A stretch of 51,804 nt of DNA from Aphodosoma sp045631465 (GCA_045631465.1 JAZQUV010000026.1:1-51804); one strand, 5' to 3'; positions 23,557 to 32,954 are shown, counted from the stretch's first letter. The notes: a model not told the origin generated them from the sequence alone. Translations and numbers: made by a program.

Positions 23557-24927
23557 TCACAACAACCGCTTGACTAGACTAAACACTTTATACGGCATGT
23601 AGCGGAATGGCAAATCGATCCAAGTGGCGGTGGCAATCATACTGCGGGTGTGGCTGAATGCCTCGAAACTGTCGCGACCATGATAGCGACCCATGCCCGA
23701 ATTGCCTACGCCGCCAAATGCCACATGCTCGTTGGCTATGTGCATTATCACATCGTTGATGCAACCTCCACCCGACGATGTGCGGCGAACTACCTCCCAT
23801 CCGTCGCACTCGCGACCGAAATAGTACAATGCTAGAGGTTTCTCGCGCGAGGTGACGAAATCGACCACCGAATCGACAAACTTGCCCTCGATGGTTATCA
23901 TCGGAAACACGGGACCGAATATCTCCTCGGTCATCACTGGCGAATCGAGCGGCGGATTGTCCAACAATGTTGGCTCGATATATCGCTCCGAGGCATCATG
24001 ATTGCCTCCATAGAGCACTTTTGAACCTTCGATATAGCTTGCCACGCGCTCGAAGGCTTTGTCGTTGACCATGCGCACATAGTGTCGGTCCGACTTCAAA
24101 TCTTCGCCATGCAACTGACGCATTGCCTCGGCAAAGGCATGCACAAACTCGTCCTTCACATCTTTGTGTATCAATACGTAGTCGGGCGCAATGCAGGTCT
24201 GACCGCTATTCAACGTTTTGCCCCACGCTATGCGGCGAGCTGCTACCTTGATGTCGGCACTCTTATCGACTATGCACGGACTCTTGCCGCCCAACTCCAA
24301 CACTACGGGCGTGAGATGACGCGCTGCGGCTGCCATCACGGTTTTGCCCAACGACGGACTGCCCGTGAAGAATATCATATCCCATCGCTCGTTGTGCAAT
24401 GCTTTGTTGACATCGCGATTGCCTTGAACCACTGCCACATACGCCTCGTCGAACGTCTCCTTAATCATTTCGGCTATCACGCCCGACACGGTAGGCACGT
24501 ATGGCGAAGGTTTGAGCACGGCTGTGCACCCTGCCGAAATTACCCCTACCAAGGGGTTCAACAACAACTGCATTGGGTAGTTCCACGGCGCAATGATTAG
24601 CGCATTGCCTAATGGTTCTTTCACTGTGTAGCTTTGCGAAGGGAATAGTTTGATTGGTGTTGTTACCCTTCGCTTACGACTCCACTGCGGAAGTTTGCGT
24701 AAATGGGTTCTGACCTCGGCTTTGACAATACTGATTTCGGTGAGGTATGCCTCTTCGTAGGACTTATGCAAATCGGTCCACAACGCATCGCACAATCGAC
24801 CCTCCCACTTATCTAATGCCTCGGCAAAACGCTCGAGCATCTTGCGCCTGAAGCGCACATCGAGCGTAGCTCCCGAACGAAAAAAATCACTTTGGACTTG
24901 TCTTATTTTATGTATATTTTCTATCAT
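23557..24927 (-). CDS. NAD(P)-dependent aldehyde dehydrogenase, class 3-like
   Basis: The 456-aa enzyme oxidises aldehydes to acids. It has PWNYPMQLLL near residue 114, the cofactor-binding region FFTGSPSLGK (about 186-195), the general base in ELGGKSP (Glu211) and the catalytic Cys245 in NSGQTCIAPDYV. The length and the C-terminal amphipathic segment (SLVKRLL) match the short class 3/fatty-aldehyde group, whose members are often membrane-associated. It is divergent from the next gene, with promoter boxes for both in the gap. Confidence 0.92.
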   Translation of the reverse strand: MIENIHKIRQVQSDFFRSGATLDVRFRRKMLERFAEALDKWEGRLCDALWTDLHKSYEEAYLTEISIVKAEVRTHLRKLPQWSRKRRVTTPIKLFPSQSYTVKEPLGNALIIAPWNYPMQLLLNPLVGVISAGCTAVLKPSPYVPTVSGVIAEMIKETFDEAYVAVVQGNRDVNKALHNERWDMIFFTGSPSLGKTVMAAAARHLTPVVLELGGKSPCIVDKSADIKVAARRIAWGKTLNSGQTCIAPDYVLIHKDVKDEFVHAFAEAMRQLHGEDLKSDRHYVRMVNDKAFERVASYIEGSKVLYGGNHDASERYIEPTLLDNPPLDSPVMTEEIFGPVFPMITIEGKFVDSVVDFVTSREKPLALYYFGRECDGWEVVRRTSSGGGCINDVIMHIANEHVAFGGVGNSGMGRYHGRDSFEAFSHTRSMIATATWIDLPFRYMPYKVFSLVKRLL

Positions 24928-24951
24928 GATACCTATATTTTAGAAAACAAG

Positions 24952-24959
24952 CAAAATTA
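24952..24959 (-). promoter_or_regulatory. Aldehyde dehydrogenase promoter -7 box
   Basis: CAAAATTA reads TAATTTTG on the minus strand, 25 bases before the start codon. Confidence 0.6.
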
Positions 24960-25004
24960 CACAAAAATTCTGAAAATACAACCATATATTCAAATAAAAA
25001 TAAC

Positions 25005-25012
25005 TATCTTTG
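25005..25012 (+). promoter_or_regulatory. Promoter -7 box for the ICMT-like gene
   Basis: TATCTTTG, divergent from the aldehyde dehydrogenase promoter, lies about 125 bases before the next start codon. Confidence 0.65.
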
Positions 25013-25137
25013 CAAAACTTTAAACGTTGGTATATGTAGTTAAAAAGACTTTTTATCCCTACAAAACAAAAAAAATACTTACAATCAATTCACTAATCAA
25101 TAAACAAATATCTGTACTTCTGTTAAAATAAAAAATC

Positions 25138-25803
25138 ATGAAACTCTTAATATCGACTCTCACAAAATATGTTGCTGGTGTGGTGCTCTTTGGGGCATTG
25201 ATATTTGCGCCTGCGGGCACTCTAGGCTGGTTAAACGGTTGGCTTATGATGGGCATACTATTCATACCGATGATGATAATGGGCATCGTGATGCTATGCT
25301 CGGCACCTGAATTGCTCACCAAACGCCTAAAAAACCGAGAGGAGCGCACAACTCAAAAGGGCGTAGTGGCGCTGTCGGGACTACTCTTCATCGTTTCATT
25401 CGTCGTGGCAGGACTCAACTACCGCTACCATTGGCACACACTGCCCACCATACTACCCTACATTGCATCTGTCATATTTCTAATTGGTTATGCTATGTAT
25501 GCAGAGGTGATGCGCGAGAATGCATGGCTCTCTCGTACTATCGAGGTGCAGGATGGTCAGTCGGTTGTATCGACAGGACTCTACGGCATAGTGCGCCACC
25601 CGATGTACACCGCCACCATATTGATGTATTTCGCTATGCCTCTTGTGCTTGACTCGCTCATAGCATTCGGCATCATGATGCTCTACATACCCATCATCAT
25701 ACGCCGCATCAACGACGAAGAGCAACTCCTCAATGCCGAACTGAAAGGCTACACGGAATATTGCTCACAAGTGCGCTGGCGATTGATACCCTTTATATAT
25801 TAA
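25138..25803 (+). CDS. Isoprenylcysteine carboxyl methyltransferase-like membrane protein
   Basis: The 221-aa integral membrane protein has five or six predicted helices. The C-terminal half holds the ICMT/phospholipid-methyltransferase signature: GLYGIVRHPMYTATIL (residues about 148-163), then a helical hairpin and RINDEEQLLN, the SAM-binding RHPxY and downstream Glu pattern. Prokaryotic members methylate small or lipid substrates; the target here is unknown. It has its own promoter and is followed by a hairpin repeat. Confidence 0.85.
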   Translation: MKLLISTLTKYVAGVVLFGALIFAPAGTLGWLNGWLMMGILFIPMMIMGIVMLCSAPELLTKRLKNREERTTQKGVVALSGLLFIVSFVVAGLNYRYHWHTLPTILPYIASVIFLIGYAMYAEVMRENAWLSRTIEVQDGQSVVSTGLYGIVRHPMYTATILMYFAMPLVLDSLIAFGIMMLYIPIIIRRINDEEQLLNAELKGYTEYCSQVRWRLIPFIY

Positions 25804-25808
25804 ACTTT

Positions 25809-25866
25809 AAAAGACAGAAGAACAAAAGGACATAAATTTTTGTTATTATGTTATTATCGTCTTCTA
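25809..25866. repeat. AAAGACAGAA hairpin family, copy 6
   Basis: Left arm AAAAGACAGAAGAACAAAAG and right arm TTTTTGTTATTATGTTATTA then TCGTCTTCT. Confidence 0.75.
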
Positions 25867-25879
25867 AAAAACTATAATC

Positions 25880-27151
25880 ATGCAAAAAACTAAAGAATAT
25901 ATAAAACAACACCGCAAGGATGATGTGTACCGCCTCGCACTGGCAAAAACGCCCGATGGCGTGGACCTTCAATATGCCTTGCAACAGATAGCTGCATACC
26001 AAACAATAGAGAAAAAAATACCGTCGTGGGCAGAGTGCGACGACTTGATTTTTCCGCCTAAACTATCGCTCGAACAATCGTCGAGCGAACTGACTGCACG
26101 TCTGAAAGCATCTCTCATTGAAGAGTTTATGGGCAACGAACCTTTCTCTCACATCGACCTAACGGGAGGTATGGGAATAGACTGCTACTTTGTTGCGCAG
26201 AAAACTACACACTCGCATTACGTAGAACAAAACGCAGAGCTCTGCAGTATTGCGCAACACAACTTCACACATCTCGATGCCAACATCGCTGTGCACAACA
26301 CCACAGCTGAGGAATTCTTAAATCAGATGACAGATGACAGAGTACAAAGTACAGATAAATCTATCACAGAAGAGGCAAAAAATACCAATTCTCAACTTTC
26401 AACTTTTAACTTTCAACTTTCAACTCTAATCTATCTCGATCCTGCTCGTCGTGGCGACCACGGACAAAAACTTGTATCCATCGCCGACTGCCAACCTAAC
26501 GTGATTGAACTATTGCCGCAGATGTTTGCTCTCACCGACAAGGTGGTGGTCAAACTCTCCCCTATGCTCGACATCACGCGTGCTATAGACGAACTGCCTC
26601 ATATCGAGAAACTTTATGTAATATCGGTAGGCAACGAATGCAAGGAGTTGCTACTGCTAATCAACAAAGAGTATAACTCTGACACAGAAATATATGCCAT
26701 AAACATCGACAACAAGGGCAATAAATCAAATATCCTAAAAGGAACTATTCCATCAGAAAGCCAAATCAACACAGTTCACGCTAGTGTAATAGGCAAATAT
26801 CTCTACGAACCGTATGCCGCACACCTCAAGAGTGGACTCTACAAAACCATGGCCGAAACCTATGGCGTGGAGAAGTTGCACCAACACTCGCACCTCTACA
26901 CATCTGCCGAACTCAACAACGAATTTCCTGGTCGCAGATTCGAGGTTGAACAGGTGGTGCATTTCGACAAAAAAAGTGCGAAATCGCTATTCAAATCGCT
27001 CAAACAAGCCAACCTGACGACTCGCAATTTCCCTCTCACGGTGAGCGAACTACGCACTCAATTCAAGATAAAAGAGGGCGGCGAAACCTACATATTTGCC
27101 ACCACACTACACGACGACTCGAAAGTGATGATTGTTTGCAGAAAAGCATAA
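25880..27151 (+). CDS. Class I SAM methyltransferase with THUMP-like C-terminal domain
   Basis: The 423-aa protein has a helical N-terminus (residues 1-85), a Rossmann methyltransferase core with DLTGGMGID (about 94-102), and a DPARR motif (YLDPARRGDHG) in the position of the catalytic loop. The C-terminal part matches the THUMP-like domain of a Bacteroidetes family presumed to modify RNA. Between residues about 149 and 184 the frame contains codons made of intergenic repeat words (QMTDDRVQSTDK and NSQLSTFNFQLSTL, bases 26324-26432). This would form a flexible surface loop just before the DPARR strand. The frame remains open. Confidence 0.85.
   Translation: MQKTKEYIKQHRKDDVYRLALAKTPDGVDLQYALQQIAAYQTIEKKIPSWAECDDLIFPPKLSLEQSSSELTARLKASLIEEFMGNEPFSHIDLTGGMGIDCYFVAQKTTHSHYVEQNAELCSIAQHNFTHLDANIAVHNTTAEEFLNQMTDDRVQSTDKSITEEAKNTNSQLSTFNFQLSTLIYLDPARRGDHGQKLVSIADCQPNVIELLPQMFALTDKVVVKLSPMLDITRAIDELPHIEKLYVISVGNECKELLLLINKEYNSDTEIYAINIDNKGNKSNILKGTIPSESQINTVHASVIGKYLYEPYAAHLKSGLYKTMAETYGVEKLHQHSHLYTSAELNNEFPGRRFEVEQVVHFDKKSAKSLFKSLKQANLTTRNFPLTVSELRTQFKIKEGGETYIFATTLHDDSKVMIVCRKA
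26324..26432 (+). repeat. Intergenic repeat words inside a coding frame
   Basis: The stretch combines the ACAGAGTACAAAGTACAGAT words of the 14104-14202 repeat with CAACTTTCAACTTTTAACTT words of the 9270-9369 family. It sits in frame within the THUMP-like methyltransferase gene. Confidence 0.8.
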
Positions 27152-27207
27152 TTTACAAAAAAAGACATTTATTTAACAAAAATAGACTAAATGTCAATAT
27201 TTTTTCG

Positions 27208-27215
27208 TATCTTTG
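27208..27215 (+). promoter_or_regulatory. Promoter -7 box
   Basis: TATCTTTG preceded by a T-run lies 40 bases before the ATG at 27255. It rules out the TTG at 27213 as a start, since that codon overlaps the box. Confidence 0.75.
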
Positions 27216-27254
27216 CACGGGATATTTTATTTTATGCTGTACAACATGTTTTTT

Positions 27255-28076
27255 ATGAACAAGAAATTTATATACCTATTGCTCACTGTGTTAGCAATAA
27301 TGGGCAGTTGCAAGCCTTCGGCTCACGAAATGGCTCTCGCCGAAATCGAAAAAACTAAGCAATTTATCGCTAATAATCAGGATTCGATTGCTCTCGAAAT
27401 CATCGATTCGATACACATCAAGTATCGCACCGATGTGGATGTGCGCCGATTGGCCGACACACTACGTTGGGACATCGAATATCGACATGCGGTGACTACT
27501 CTGCCTCAAGTCGACTCGGCACTTGCCCTCCTACAAGAGCGCATGCCTCAACTAACCAAGCCTTTCCGATTCATCAAAAACGATGAATATCAGTCGGTGG
27601 GCTCGTTCGAACACTACAAACTACGCACCGAAAACAACACTGGGCGTTGCTACCTCAAACCTTCGGTGGACGAACAAGGCAAATTCTCTATCACATCGAA
27701 CTATATTGGCAAAAAGGCCGACCACACCATGGTGCGTATTTCGGTGGACTCGGTGTCGGTAGAAACTCTGGTTGCTCCATCGAGCAATATATCACAATTC
27801 GTGGATGTGGATACATACCACGAAATTATTGTTTTCGACAAGGAGTTGCTCAATGGTATCGATGCGTTTATTGCCAACAATAACGAGAGTCGCATCAAGG
27901 TGAGCCTCGTGGGCGATGGGCAACCATACCACTACTACCTCACCCCTACCGAACGCGAAATATTGGCGCAGTCCTATGAGTTGGCTATTGCTCTTGCCGA
28001 CCTCAACCACCTCACCGACCAACAACTTCGCCTCTCGCAAAAAATCGAACTCCTCAAAATTCGCCTAAACAAATGA
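27255..28076 (+). CDS. Lipoprotein of unknown function
   Basis: The 273-aa protein has a lipoprotein signal ending IMGSC (Cys19 from the ATG at 27255), so it is membrane-anchored. A helical segment (EMALAEIEKTKQFIANNQDSI) follows. Then comes a predominantly beta middle part. The C-terminus is a helix with heptad character (LTDQQLRLSQKIELLKIRL). Its stop overlaps the start of the YhcH-family gene by 4 bases, so both are likely made from one mRNA. I do not recognise a named domain. Confidence 0.75.
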   Translation: MNKKFIYLLLTVLAIMGSCKPSAHEMALAEIEKTKQFIANNQDSIALEIIDSIHIKYRTDVDVRRLADTLRWDIEYRHAVTTLPQVDSALALLQERMPQLTKPFRFIKNDEYQSVGSFEHYKLRTENNTGRCYLKPSVDEQGKFSITSNYIGKKADHTMVRISVDSVSVETLVAPSSNISQFVDVDTYHEIIVFDKELLNGIDAFIANNNESRIKVSLVGDGQPYHYYLTPTEREILAQSYELAIALADLNHLTDQQLRLSQKIELLKIRLNK

Positions 28077-28549
28077 TTAAAGACCACATAAATAACGCCC
28101 ATCGTTACGATGACTTGCATCCAAACTTCCGTAGCGTATTGGAGATTTTGCAATCGCTCAACCTCGATGCTCTACAACCTGGACACATCGAACTCGATGG
28201 CAAATATGTTTATATCAACATCAACACGACTAATGGTCAGTCGAAAGAGTTAGCTCGACTCGAGGCTCACCGACAATATATCGACATACAGATGCCTCTG
28301 TCGGGCAAGGAGACTTTTGGCGTGAAGGCTACCAACGAATGCCTCAATCCTATGGGCGAATTCGACTCCGAGCGCGATATCGTCTTCTACAACGACTCGC
28401 CTACCGAATACTTCACCCTCGACAAAGGCGAATTCATTATCTTCTTCCCCGACGATGCTCATGCCCCTTGCATCGACACGGATGAGAATCACATGAAACT
28501 AGTGGTGAAAATATCGGTGGAACCTAACAAGGAGAAACCTACTCTCTAA
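28073..28549 (+). CDS. YhcH/YjgK/YiaL (TabA) family protein
   Basis: The 158-aa cupin-type protein belongs to DUF386, which includes E. coli YhcH (sialic-acid context) and TabA. Visible conserved parts are LEAHRQYIDIQMPLSGKE near residue 62 and FIIFFPDDAHAPCI near residue 121, where His and acidic residues would bind metal. Family members are linked to sugar isomerisation or epimerisation. It overlaps the upstream lipoprotein gene by ATGA and precedes glgB on the same strand. Confidence 0.92.
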   Translation: MIKDHINNAHRYDDLHPNFRSVLEILQSLNLDALQPGHIELDGKYVYININTTNGQSKELARLEAHRQYIDIQMPLSGKETFGVKATNECLNPMGEFDSERDIVFYNDSPTEYFTLDKGEFIIFFPDDAHAPCIDTDENHMKLVVKISVEPNKEKPTL

Positions 28550-28600
28550 ATAAATCTATGGACTCTATAGTCATTCTATAGTCTCAAAATACAAAGTCTC

Positions 28601-30604
28601 ATGACAAAACAACTAAAAATCACACAAAACGACCCTTATTTGGCTCCGTTTGAATCTGCCATCGTTGGTCGCCATGAGTATGCTATTGCTCGCGAAAAAG
28701 AATTATTGGGCAACTCTAATAGTTCGCTCTCTGAGTTTGCATCTGGATATCTCTACTTCGGTTTGTTTAAAATAAAACGCAGTTGGGTGTTGCGCGAATG
28801 GGCTCCTAATGCAACTGCTATATATCTAATCGGCGATTTCAACCAATGGCAAAAGAATGAGAAATATCGTCTAGAACCACAAGGCAATGGTGTATGGGAA
28901 TTGAAAATAGGCGAAAAATACATACAACATGGTGATCTATACAAACTCCACGTTGAATGGAATGGTGGCGCGGGCGAACGTATTCCGGCTTGGTGTCGTC
29001 GTGTGGTGCAAGACGAAGAAACCAAAATCTTCTCTGCTCAAGTGTGGTATCCCGAACAAGAATATAAGTTCCGCATCCGCAAATTCCACCCTGTCAAAGC
29101 TCCTCTCTTGATATATGAATGCCATATCGGTATGGCTGCCGAAGAGGAAAAGGTGGGCACGTACAACGAATTCCGCCTAAACATCCTCCCTCGCATAGCC
29201 GAGGCTGGCTACAATTGCATACAAATTATGGCTATCCAAGAGCACCCATACTATGGCTCGTTTGGATACCACGTGTCGAGCTTCTTTGCTCCTTCGTCGC
29301 GCTTTGGTACGCCTGAAGAACTCAAACAACTCATCGACGAGGCTCACAAACTCGGTATTGCTGTGATTATGGACATCGTGCACTCGCATGCTGTGAAAAA
29401 CGAAATTGAGGGCCTCGGTCGTTTCGACGGCACTCCTTATCAATACTTCCACGGTGGCGACCGCCGCGAACACCCAGCTTGGGACTCGCTCTGCTTCAAC
29501 TATGCTAAGAATGAAGTGCTACACTTCCTCCTATCTAACTGTAAATACTGGATTGAGGAGTATAAATTCGATGGTTTCCGCTTCGATGGCGTAACGTCGA
29601 TGATATATCGCAACCATGGTCTCGGTCAGGACTTCAAAGGCTATGAGGACTACTACAACCTCAACCAAGATGGCGATGCCCTCTGCTACCTCACGCTTGC
29701 CAACAAACTCATTCATGAGGTGAACCCTGAGGCTATCACTATCGCCGAAGAGATGTCGGGATTGCCTGAATTGGCTGTGCCATTCGAAGATGGTGGCGTA
29801 GGATTCGACTTCCGCATGGCTATGGGTATCCCTGACTTCTGGATCAAATATATAAAAGAGGTGCGCGACGAGGATTGGAAGGCTGGTCACATCTTCTACG
29901 AAATGACCAACCGCCGCATGGGCGAAAAAACTATCTCTTATGCCGAATCGCACGACCAAGCCCTCGTTGGCGACAAAACTATCATCTTCCGCCTCATCGA
30001 TGCCGATATGTATTGGCACATGCAACGTGGCGACGAAACTTTTATGGTCAACCGCGGTATTGCTCTCCACAAAATGATTCGCCTCATGACGGCGGCTACT
30101 ATCAATGGTGGTTACCTCAACTTTATGGGCAACGAATTTGGTCACCCTGAATGGATCGACTTCCCTCGCCAAGGCAATGGCTGGTCGCACAAATATGCTC
30201 GCCGACAATGGTCGCTCGTCGACCGCAAAGAGCTCCACTACTGCGACCTCGACCAATTTGATAAAGACATGGTGGACCTCATTCGCAAAGAATACCGCTT
30301 CAGCGAATCGACTATCGAAAAGGTGTGGGACAACGAAGGCGACCAACTTGTGGCTTTCCGCCGCCGCGACTTGTTGTTTATCTTCAACTTCAATGGCGAA
30401 AAATCTTTCACCGACTATGGCATCCTTGTGAAAAAAGGTGTTTACAACGTGGTGCTCAATACCGACGACCCTAAATATGGCGGTTTTGGTTTTGCCGACG
30501 ACTCAATCGAACATCACACTACGGTTTCTCACCTCAAAAACAAAGAGTGGTTGAAACTATACATCCCTGCTCGCTCTGCACTCGTACTCCGCCGCAAAGA
30601 CTAA
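28601..30604 (+). CDS. glgB: 1,4-alpha-glucan (glycogen) branching enzyme
   Basis: The 667-aa GH13 enzyme forms alpha-1,6 branches in glycogen. It has a CBM48 domain (residues about 50-150; WAPNATAIYLIGDFNQW), the catalytic barrel with VIMDIVHSHA, the nucleophile Asp in DGFRFDGVTSM, the acid/base Glu in IAEEMSG and the transition-state stabiliser in YAESHDQAL. A C-terminal all-beta domain ends the chain. The length is closer to the eukaryotic-like GH13_8 group common in Bacteroidetes than to the longer enterobacterial GlgB. No other glycogen gene is adjacent. Confidence 0.95.
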   Translation: MTKQLKITQNDPYLAPFESAIVGRHEYAIAREKELLGNSNSSLSEFASGYLYFGLFKIKRSWVLREWAPNATAIYLIGDFNQWQKNEKYRLEPQGNGVWELKIGEKYIQHGDLYKLHVEWNGGAGERIPAWCRRVVQDEETKIFSAQVWYPEQEYKFRIRKFHPVKAPLLIYECHIGMAAEEEKVGTYNEFRLNILPRIAEAGYNCIQIMAIQEHPYYGSFGYHVSSFFAPSSRFGTPEELKQLIDEAHKLGIAVIMDIVHSHAVKNEIEGLGRFDGTPYQYFHGGDRREHPAWDSLCFNYAKNEVLHFLLSNCKYWIEEYKFDGFRFDGVTSMIYRNHGLGQDFKGYEDYYNLNQDGDALCYLTLANKLIHEVNPEAITIAEEMSGLPELAVPFEDGGVGFDFRMAMGIPDFWIKYIKEVRDEDWKAGHIFYEMTNRRMGEKTISYAESHDQALVGDKTIIFRLIDADMYWHMQRGDETFMVNRGIALHKMIRLMTAATINGGYLNFMGNEFGHPEWIDFPRQGNGWSHKYARRQWSLVDRKELHYCDLDQFDKDMVDLIRKEYRFSESTIEKVWDNEGDQLVAFRRRDLLFIFNFNGEKSFTDYGILVKKGVYNVVLNTDDPKYGGFGFADDSIEHHTTVSHLKNKEWLKLYIPARSALVLRRKD

Positions 30605-30690
30605 ATAAATTGAGATTTGAGAGTTGAAAATTGAAAATTTAACCAATTATATCAACTTTCAAATTTCAAACTTCAAATTTCAAATCATAT
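30605..30690. repeat. CAACTTTCAAATTTC family repeat
   Basis: Left words TTGAGATTTGAGAGTTGAAA and right words AACTTTCAAATTTCAAACTT make an imperfect inverted repeat between glgB and the TPR gene. Confidence 0.65.
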
Positions 30691-30691
30691 A

Positions 30692-32068
30692 ATGGAATTC
30701 GATCCAGAACTACAAGCGTTAATCGAACGCTTCGAAAACAACATAAAACAAGGCATCGTGCAATACTACGACACGGATGAACTTGAAACCATAATCGACT
30801 GCTATCTTGTTGCTAGTCAATACGACCAAGCACGCATAGCTATCGATTATGCTTGTCGTTTGCACCCTAACTCGGAGAAAATAAAATGCATCGAGGCTAA
30901 ACTTTATCTCCTCGAAGAAAAATATGTCGAGGCTACTAAAATCCTCGAATCAATACCAAATCCCGAACCTGACTATGTGGCCATTCTCGCCGAATGCTAC
31001 ATCCACACTGCGCGATACGAGGAGTCGAAAAATCTTTTCAATCGCTACCTCACTATCTGCAACCCTAAAGAGTTGCCGGCAATATTCACCGATATTGCTT
31101 CGCTATACAACTCCTACAAGCAGTGCTCGATGGCTCTTGACTTTATCGACAATGGCCTCGCTCTGTTTCCCGAACACGAAAACCTCCTAATCGAAAAGGC
31201 TATCGCATACGAAGAGCTTTTTGAATTCGAAAAGGCTGAAGAAACCCTAACCAAAATTATCAATATCAACCCTTATCAACACGAAATATGGGGTTTGCTT
31301 GGCTCAATACAGTTCCGCCAAAACAAACTAACCGATGCTCTCAGCTCGTATGAATATGCTCTCGCTATAAATCCCGACGACGAACAAGCCAAATTGCAAC
31401 GTGCTCACTGCCTATTCAATCTTGGCAAGTTCGGCGAAGCTGTAGAACCATATAAAGAGTATATCGAGAAGAATCCTGGCGATGATATGATAATATCGTT
31501 TCTTGCCGAAACATACGAGAACCTAAACGATTGGACTAATGCTCTCTACCTCTACGAACAGGCTATGGCTATAAACCCCGATGTGCCTGTTGTGTGGATA
31601 GGCAAGGCTTGTTGCCTTCACAACATTGGCAAACTCGACGAGGCATACGACACTATATGCTCTGCCGACGAAAAGTTTCCTCAAACTCTCGACATTATCT
31701 ATTATCGAGCTCTCGTCGAAAAAGATATTGCCTACGAAACAAATCAAGAGTTATACATAATAAAGGCTCTCAATCACTTCACTAAATGTCTCGAATTCGA
31801 CCCTGAGAATACAAGCATCTGCTACGAAACGGCTATCATATTACTACAATATGCCGAGTATGACCACGCACGCGAATTACTCAAAATTGCTTACAGAAAA
31901 TACTCTTCGTTCGAACGTATCGAAATTTTTCTCGCTATTGCCTACTATGGCATTGGCAATGTGGAGTTGGCTGCAAAACACCTTAATATTGCTCGTGAAA
32001 CTATCTCGAATACCGACGATATTTTTCTATCTGTATTCCCCAACGCTATCTCTTTCATCAAACAATAG
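30692..32068 (+). CDS. Tetratricopeptide-repeat protein
   Basis: The 458-aa protein is almost all helical TPR units (for example WGLLGSIQFRQNKLTDALSSYEYALAINPDD), about ten in number, with no signal peptide, so it should be a cytosolic scaffold. TPR solenoids bind peptides of partner proteins. The next gene starts 3 bases after its stop, which suggests cotranscription with the DedA protein. The partner is unknown. Confidence 0.9.
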   Translation: MEFDPELQALIERFENNIKQGIVQYYDTDELETIIDCYLVASQYDQARIAIDYACRLHPNSEKIKCIEAKLYLLEEKYVEATKILESIPNPEPDYVAILAECYIHTARYEESKNLFNRYLTICNPKELPAIFTDIASLYNSYKQCSMALDFIDNGLALFPEHENLLIEKAIAYEELFEFEKAEETLTKIININPYQHEIWGLLGSIQFRQNKLTDALSSYEYALAINPDDEQAKLQRAHCLFNLGKFGEAVEPYKEYIEKNPGDDMIISFLAETYENLNDWTNALYLYEQAMAINPDVPVVWIGKACCLHNIGKLDEAYDTICSADEKFPQTLDIIYYRALVEKDIAYETNQELYIIKALNHFTKCLEFDPENTSICYETAIILLQYAEYDHARELLKIAYRKYSSFERIEIFLAIAYYGIGNVELAAKHLNIARETISNTDDIFLSVFPNAISFIKQ

Positions 32069-32071
32069 ATT

Positions 32072-32815
32072 ATGAAAAAAATACTAATCCTACTACTCTG
32101 CATCCTTAATTGCACACTATTCAATCTAAAAGCCAATCAATCAGATTCTATAACCGCTATCGACTCTATAGCCGCTATCCAAAAAACCGAAAGCAAATCC
32201 TACGTCGACATCATTGCCGATTGGTACGACCAAAATATGAACTACGGCACCATCACTGCCCTCATGGCGGTCGAAAGCTCGTTCATCCCCTTCCCTTCCG
32301 AAGTAGTTGTACCTCCTGCTGCAGCTGTGTCGGCTCGCGAGGAGTCGAACCTCAACTTCTTCCTAATCATATTGTTTGCTACGCTTGGTGCTATCATCGG
32401 CGCATTGATCAACTACGTACTTTCGGTCAGCCTCGGTCGTGCTATTATCTACCGTTTCGCCGATAGCCGTCTCGGTCGTCTTTGTCTTCTTTCTAGCGAC
32501 AAAATCAAACAAGCCGAGGACTACTTTAATAGCAAAGGTGCAATAGCAACTTTTGTAGGTCGACTCATACCTGGCATTCGCCAACTCGTCTCAATACCAG
32601 CAGGTTTGGCTCGTATGCCTATCCTACCATTCGTGCTCTACACCGCCCTCGGCGCTGGCATCTGGAACGTGGTACTCGCCATTATTGGCTATATCGTAGG
32701 CGACAACATGGACCTCATCAACCACTACTCTCACGAGATAGGATACATCATCCTCGCTCTCATCGCCCTCGTTGCTATCTACTACATCATCAAAAAAATC
32801 ATAAAAAAGAAATAA
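32072..32815 (+). CDS. DedA/VTT-domain membrane protein with an N-terminal signal sequence
   Basis: The 247-aa protein belongs to the DedA (SNARE-associated, VTT) family, proton-dependent membrane proteins involved in lipid flipping and envelope homeostasis. Key motifs are VESSFIPFPSEVVVPPAA (re-entrant loop with Glu) and GRLIPGIRQLVSIPAGL (the Arg motif). Before the core is an extra cleavable-looking signal (residues 1-21) and a Ser/Asp-rich linker, a form frequent in Bacteroidetes. It ends in a Lys-rich cytosolic tail. Confidence 0.93.
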   Translation: MKKILILLLCILNCTLFNLKANQSDSITAIDSIAAIQKTESKSYVDIIADWYDQNMNYGTITALMAVESSFIPFPSEVVVPPAAAVSAREESNLNFFLIILFATLGAIIGALINYVLSVSLGRAIIYRFADSRLGRLCLLSSDKIKQAEDYFNSKGAIATFVGRLIPGIRQLVSIPAGLARMPILPFVLYTALGAGIWNVVLAIIGYIVGDNMDLINHYSHEIGYIILALIALVAIYYIIKKIIKKK

Positions 32816-32850
32816 AACCGTTTTAAGCTCAGCACAAGACTTTTGGTTAC

Positions 32851-32940
32851 TTTTTGCGATAAACGAGAGCATAGTCAAACTTGATTGAACTATGCCGAGT
32901 ATAGCAAAAATCATGAAGTAATTTTGGTCACAAAAGTAAC
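32851..32940. repeat. CGAGAGCA/GCCGAGTATA dispersed repeat, copy
   Basis: TTTTTGCGATAAACGAGAGC, then TATGCCGAGTATAGCAAAAA, belongs to the family also seen at 11994-12070, 22471 and 22818. GCATAGTCAA and TTGAACTATGC form an inner hairpin. Confidence 0.65.
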
Positions 32941-32954
32941 ATATAATAATTAAT

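Noticed and set aside
27213..27254. Alternative TTG start for the lipoprotein gene
   Set aside because: The codon overlaps the promoter -7 box; the ATG at 27255 gives a proper lipoprotein signal.
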